Notes under the pieces: model-generated
What the model saw: the letters and a program-made list of their open reading frames with translations, nothing else
Database searches by the model: none
Told to the model about the DNA's origin: nothing
Translations under genes and position numbers: made by a program
Assembly: GCA_963674955.2 (NCBI GenBank)
Contig: CAXXKR010000001.1
Span: 62,001-126,000 of the forward strand
DNA: 64,000 nucleotides
Reading direction: 5' to 3'
From: G963674955 sp963674955
Lineage (GTDB): Bacteria > Desulfobacterota > Desulfovibrionia > Desulfovibrionales > Desulfovibrionaceae
Shown here: piece by piece, positions 60,438-64,000 of the stretch
How the letters are laid out: every line of letters begins with the position of its first letter
How positions within the stretch are numbered: position 1 is the first letter of the stretch

Positions 60438-61727
60438 ATGAGTAAAGTAGGTAAGATAAAGGGATTCAGCGACCTGTTTCCTCCTGAAAGCGGCAAATTT
60501 TCCCTTCTTGAGGCCAAGGCCAGGGAAGTGTTCGGCCGTTACGGTTTCGAGGAGCTCAGGACTCCGGTCCTTGAGAAGACCGAGCTTTTCGCCAAATCCA
60601 TCGGCGAGGACACGGACGTGGTGGGCAAGGAGATGTTCACCTTTCCGGATCGACGGGGCCGCTCCATGACCATGCGCCCCGAGGCCACGGCCGGCGTGGT
60701 GCGGGCCTTTGTGGACGGCGGGGCATACCAGCCGGGCAAGGTCAGCAAGTATTTCACCTTCGGACCCATGTTTCGCTACGAGCGTCCGCAAAAAGGGCGC
60801 CAGCGCCAGTTTCACCAGATCAATGCCGAGATATTCGGGGCCGTGGAACCCCAGGCCGATGCCGAACTTATCCTCATGCTCAGGACTTTTTTGGGCGAGA
60901 TCGGGCTGGACAAGCTGGCCGCCGAGATTAATTCCCTGGGCTGCCCCGAGTGCCGCCCTGGATACCGCAAGGCCCTGAGCGAGTTCTTTGCCGGGCTGGA
61001 TCAGGAAAAGCTTTGCGAGGACTGCCGCCGGAGAAAGGACACCAATCCCCTGCGCGTGCTGGACTGCAAGGTTCCGCAATGCAAGGAGTTGGTGGCCGAG
61101 GCCCCGTCCATCACCGACCATCTGTGCACGGATTGCGACGAGCATTTCCGCACGGTCAGAATGATTTTGGACAATGCCGGAGTGGACTACCAGCTGAACC
61201 ACAGGCTGGTGCGCGGTTTGGATTACTACCAGCGCACGACATTTGAAATAACCTCCGGGGACATCGGAGCCCAGACAGCTGTGGCCGGGGGCGGTCGTTA
61301 CGACGGTCTGGTCAAGACCCTCGGCGGGCCGGACGTGTCCGGAACTGGCTTCGCCTGCGGCATGGAGCGGCTGTCCCTGCTTCTCGAACCGCCGGAAGAG
61401 GGCGGATTGGATTTCTTCTTGGCCGTTGTGGATGAAAAGGCCGTGAACCAGGCCCTGCTTTTCGCCCAACAGCTCAGGAGCATGGGCTTCGGCGGCAACG
61501 TGGACTTCAGTGCCGGCAGCATGAAGAGCAGGCTCAGGGCGGCCAACAAGTCCGGGGCCAAGCTTTGCCTGATAATGGGCGGGGCCGAGCTGGAAGACAG
61601 GACAGTGACCATAAAGGACATGCGCGAGGGCGGAGGACAGGAAACCGTGTCCAGGGATATTTTACTGGAAAACGCCCAGCGCTATTTCTACAGAAATGAT
61701 AACCAGTCAACGCAAGGAATACGGTAA
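60438..61727 (+). CDS. hisS: Histidyl-tRNA synthetase
   Basis: Charges tRNA-His with histidine. The 429-residue class II enzyme has motif 1 in FGRYGFEELRTPVLEKTELF (about 30-49), motif 2 in FTFGPMFRYERPQKGRQRQFHQINAEIFG (about 108-136), the HisA signatures RGLDYYQRTTFEI (about 260-272) and motif 3 near GTGFACGMERLSLLL. The anticodon-binding domain fills the last 100 residues. Start at ATG 60438, with a weak ribosome-binding site; an upstream frame to 60345 lies in the leader. aspS follows 6 nt later, so the two synthetases and def form one transcript. Confidence 0.95.
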   Translation: MSKVGKIKGFSDLFPPESGKFSLLEAKAREVFGRYGFEELRTPVLEKTELFAKSIGEDTDVVGKEMFTFPDRRGRSMTMRPEATAGVVRAFVDGGAYQPGKVSKYFTFGPMFRYERPQKGRQRQFHQINAEIFGAVEPQADAELILMLRTFLGEIGLDKLAAEINSLGCPECRPGYRKALSEFFAGLDQEKLCEDCRRRKDTNPLRVLDCKVPQCKELVAEAPSITDHLCTDCDEHFRTVRMILDNAGVDYQLNHRLVRGLDYYQRTTFEITSGDIGAQTAVAGGGRYDGLVKTLGGPDVSGTGFACGMERLSLLLEPPEEGGLDFFLAVVDEKAVNQALLFAQQLRSMGFGGNVDFSAGSMKSRLRAANKSGAKLCLIMGGAELEDRTVTIKDMREGGGQETVSRDILLENAQRYFYRNDNQSTQGIR

Positions 61728-61733
61728 TTGAAC

Positions 61734-63560
61734 ATGGCCGAAGCATATCAGGACGACAGCGCTTACGATAAATACAGGACCATAGACGATCTTGGGGGGT
61801 GGGTGCGCACCCACGGCTGCAACGAGCTGACCGCAGCCGACCTGGGCAAGGAAGTTTGCCTCATGGGCTGGGTCCAGTTCCGCCGCGACCATGGCGGTCT
61901 GATTTTCATCGATCTGCGCGACAGAAAGGGTTTGACCCAGGTGGTCTACAGCCCGGAACACAACGCCCAGGCCCACGAACGGGCCCACGCCATCCGCTCG
62001 GAATACGTTGTGGCGGTCAAGGGGCTGGTGCGCGAAAGACCCGACGGCATGATCAACGCCAATTTGACCACCGGCGAAATCGAGGTGGTTGTGGACGATT
62101 GGAAGCTTTTGAACACGTCCCAGACAACGCCCTTCGGCATCGAGGACCGGGTCGAGGCTTCGGAGCAGCTCAGGCTAAAGTATCGTTATCTGGATTTGCG
62201 CAGGCCCAGCCTGGCCAGGAATTTCGTGCTGCGCAACAGGATCGCCCAGTCCGTGCGCCGCTACCTGGACGAGCAGGAGTTTCTTGAGGTGGAGACGCCG
62301 GTTTTGACAAAAAGCACGCCAGAGGGCGCACGCGATTTTCTGGTGCCCAGCCGCGTAAATCCCGGCAACTTCTACGCCCTGCCCCAGTCTCCCCAGCTTT
62401 TCAAGCAGATGCTCATGGTGGCCGGGTTCGAGCGCTACTATCAGGTGGTCAAGTGCTTTCGCGACGAAGACCTGAGGGCCGACCGCCAGCCGGAGTTCAC
62501 CCAGGTGGACATGGAAATGAGCTTCGTGGACGAGGCGCAGGTCATGGGGCTGGCCGAGGGCATGGTCCGCAAAATTTTCAAGGAGACGCTTGACAGGGAA
62601 CTGCCCGACCCCTTTCCGCGCATGACCTTTGCCGAGGCCATCCGCGACTACGGCCTGGACAAGCCGGACATCCGCTTCGGCCTGAAGCTAAAGGAATGCA
62701 CGGACATTGTCGGCGGTTCGGATTTCAGGCTTTTCGCCACGGCTGAACTGGTCAAGGGCATGCGCGTTCCCGGCGGCGGCGAACTGAGCCGAAAGGAGAT
62801 CGACGACCTGACAGAACTGGTCAAGATTTACGGCGCAAAGGGCCTTGCCTGGATCAAGATCAAGGAAGACGAATGGCAGTCGCCCATCGCCAAATTCTTT
62901 TCCGACGAGGAAAAGCAGGGGCTCAAGGAGCGCCTGGAGCTGGAAGTGGGCGACATCGTGTTCTTCCAGGCCGGGAATCCGGAAGTGGTCAACACCGCCC
63001 TTGGCTATCTGCGCGTCAGGATGGGCGAGCGCATGGGCCTTATCGACAAGGAAGCCTTCGCCCCCCTGTGGGTCACTGATTTTCCCCTTCTCGAATACGA
63101 TGTCGAGGACAAGCGCTGGGTGGCCCGCCACCACCCCTTCACTTCGGCCCAGCCCGGACAGATGGAGCTTCTGGAGTCCGACCCCGGCGCAGCACTGGCC
63201 AGGGCCTACGACATGGTGCTCAACGGCAGCGAGATCGGCGGCGGCTCCATCCGCATCCACACCCCGGAACAGCAAAGGGCCATGTTCAAGGCCCTTGGCA
63301 TTTCCGCGGAAGAGGCCGAGGCCAAGTTCGGCTTTCTCATCGAGGCCCTGCAGTACGGCGCTCCGCCCCACGGCGGCATAGCCTTCGGCCTGGACCGGCT
63401 GGCCATGATCCTTTGCGGGGCCAGGTCCATCCGCGATGTCATCGCCTTTCCCAAGACCCAGAAGGCCACCTGCATGCTCACGGAGGCTCCGGGCGCGGTG
63501 GAGAACAAGCAGCTCAGGGAACTGGGAGTCAAGCTTCGGGAAAAGAAGAAACAGGATTAG
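61734..63560 (+). CDS. aspS: Aspartyl-tRNA synthetase (bacterial type)
   Basis: A 608-residue class II synthetase. It has an N-terminal OB-fold anticodon domain (VCLMGWVQFRRDHGGLIFIDLRDRKG, about 38-63), then motif 1 and motif 2 (YYQVVKCFRDEDLRADRQPEFTQVDMEMSF), the GAD insertion at about 295-415, and motif 3 GIAFGLDRLAMILCG near the C-terminus. The presence of the GAD domain marks the bacterial type. Whether it is discriminating or also charges tRNA-Asn cannot be read here. ATG 61734 is preferred over TTG 61728. It is cotranscribed with hisS and def. Confidence 0.95.
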   Translation: MAEAYQDDSAYDKYRTIDDLGGWVRTHGCNELTAADLGKEVCLMGWVQFRRDHGGLIFIDLRDRKGLTQVVYSPEHNAQAHERAHAIRSEYVVAVKGLVRERPDGMINANLTTGEIEVVVDDWKLLNTSQTTPFGIEDRVEASEQLRLKYRYLDLRRPSLARNFVLRNRIAQSVRRYLDEQEFLEVETPVLTKSTPEGARDFLVPSRVNPGNFYALPQSPQLFKQMLMVAGFERYYQVVKCFRDEDLRADRQPEFTQVDMEMSFVDEAQVMGLAEGMVRKIFKETLDRELPDPFPRMTFAEAIRDYGLDKPDIRFGLKLKECTDIVGGSDFRLFATAELVKGMRVPGGGELSRKEIDDLTELVKIYGAKGLAWIKIKEDEWQSPIAKFFSDEEKQGLKERLELEVGDIVFFQAGNPEVVNTALGYLRVRMGERMGLIDKEAFAPLWVTDFPLLEYDVEDKRWVARHHPFTSAQPGQMELLESDPGAALARAYDMVLNGSEIGGGSIRIHTPEQQRAMFKALGISAEEAEAKFGFLIEALQYGAPPHGGIAFGLDRLAMILCGARSIRDVIAFPKTQKATCMLTEAPGAVENKQLRELGVKLREKKKQD

Positions 63561-63598
63561 AGTTTGGGGACATCCCCGTATTTTTGGAGAAGAAAAAC

Positions 63599-64000
63599 AT
63601 GAAATTGCCCATAGTCACCTTTCCCGACCCGGTGCTCAGGAAAAAGGCCTTGGAAATCAAGGAAATAAACCCTGAACTGGACAAACTCATCGAGAGGATG
63701 ATCGAGACCATGTACGAGGACGACGGTGTGGGCTTGGCGGCTCCCCAGGTGGGCGAGTCCATCAGGCTCATCTGCGTGGACGAGACCGGACCCAAGGAGC
63801 GCAAGGCCCTCAAGGTTTTGATCAACCCGGAAATAATCGAGTCCGAGGGCGAGCTTGATTTCGAGGAATCCTGCCTGAGCGTGCCCGCCTTCAAGCAGAA
63901 GATCACCAGAAAGGCGCGGGTTGTGGTCAAGGCCCTGGACCGCAAGGGCAAGGAGGTCCGCATTGAGGGCGATGATCTTCTGGCCGTCATATTTCAGCAC
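63599..64000 (+). CDS. def: Peptide deformylase (partial, cut by window end)
   Basis: Removes the formyl group from the N-terminal methionine of new proteins. The 134 visible residues start MKLPIVTFPDPVLRKKALEI and contain motif 1 GVGLAAPQVG (about 44-53) and motif 2 EESCLSVP (about 88-95), with the metal-binding Cys. The window ends within motif 3 after FQH, so the catalytic Glu of HExDH is outside. GGAGAAG stands 7 nt before ATG. It is the third gene of the hisS-aspS unit. Confidence 0.94.
   Translation, partial: MKLPIVTFPDPVLRKKALEIKEINPELDKLIERMIETMYEDDGVGLAAPQVGESIRLICVDETGPKERKALKVLINPEIIESEGELDFEESCLSVPAFKQKITRKARVVVKALDRKGKEVRIEGDDLLAVIFQH

Overview
The window is a gene-dense, GC-rich bacterial chromosome segment carrying about 55 protein genes and the replication/gyrase locus dnaA-dnaN-gyrB-gyrA. 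It most resembles a Desulfovibrio-type sulfate reducer (Desulfovibrionales, Desulfobacterota). The evidence is a split F0 ATP-synthase operon (atpZ/atpI-atpB-atpE without F1 genes) next to rex, a B12-dependent class II ribonucleotide reductase, a COG1900/DUF39 homocysteine-biosynthesis protein, a DUF362 ferredoxin-like protein and several small lipoproteins of that group. This assignment is inferred from gene content and order, not from a marker-gene search. I saw no mobile element, CRISPR array, rRNA or tRNA.

Layout. 1-6.0 kb: plus-strand surface-sugar cluster (lipid-linked sugar transferase, universal stress protein, two DegT aminotransferases, PglD-like acyltransferase, PglF-like 4,6-dehydratase). 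6.2-8.8 kb: HIT protein, HU/IHF protein, SPOR and LysM lipoproteins. 8.0-11.2 kb: Lon-like AAA protease plus a tightly linked unknown gene. 11.5-14.0 kb: F0 genes and rex, with Rex-box-like sites before both. 14.0-26.7 kb: a long minus-strand series (aspartate-type aminotransferase, pgi, sensor kinase, NtrC-type regulator, an MrfA-MrfB-like helicase/exonuclease fusion, EamA transporter, glycosyltransferase, dapF, a 97-residue unknown, a PhoB-like regulator). 26.9-36.0 kb: nrdJ, a two-component pair, ftsE/ftsX-like genes, ilvD. 36.0-38.6 kb: p-aminobenzoate genes pabA-pabB-pabC. 38.6-44.2 kb: DUF362, HD-GYP, HAD, flavin reductase, DUF39. 44.4-52.8 kb: dnaA, dnaN, gyrB, gyrA and a TPR lipoprotein. 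52.8-59.4 kb: glnA with a sigma-54-like promoter, a PflX-type radical SAM enzyme with a MerR-like regulator, and an M16 peptidase. 59.5-64 kb: methyltransferase, hisS, aspS and the start of def.

Most promising for follow-up: a single polypeptide joining the helicase and nuclease that are separate MrfA and MrfB in Bacillus; an ATP-synthase c-subunit with a signal-peptide-like leader and a mixed Na+/H+ ligand set; Rex-type operators on the F0 operon and on rex; a perfect 22-bp inverted repeat before the MerR-like gene; and a structured leader before hisS. I found no clear DnaA-box cluster, so oriC is not placed. All functions are read from motifs and family knowledge; no database search was possible.
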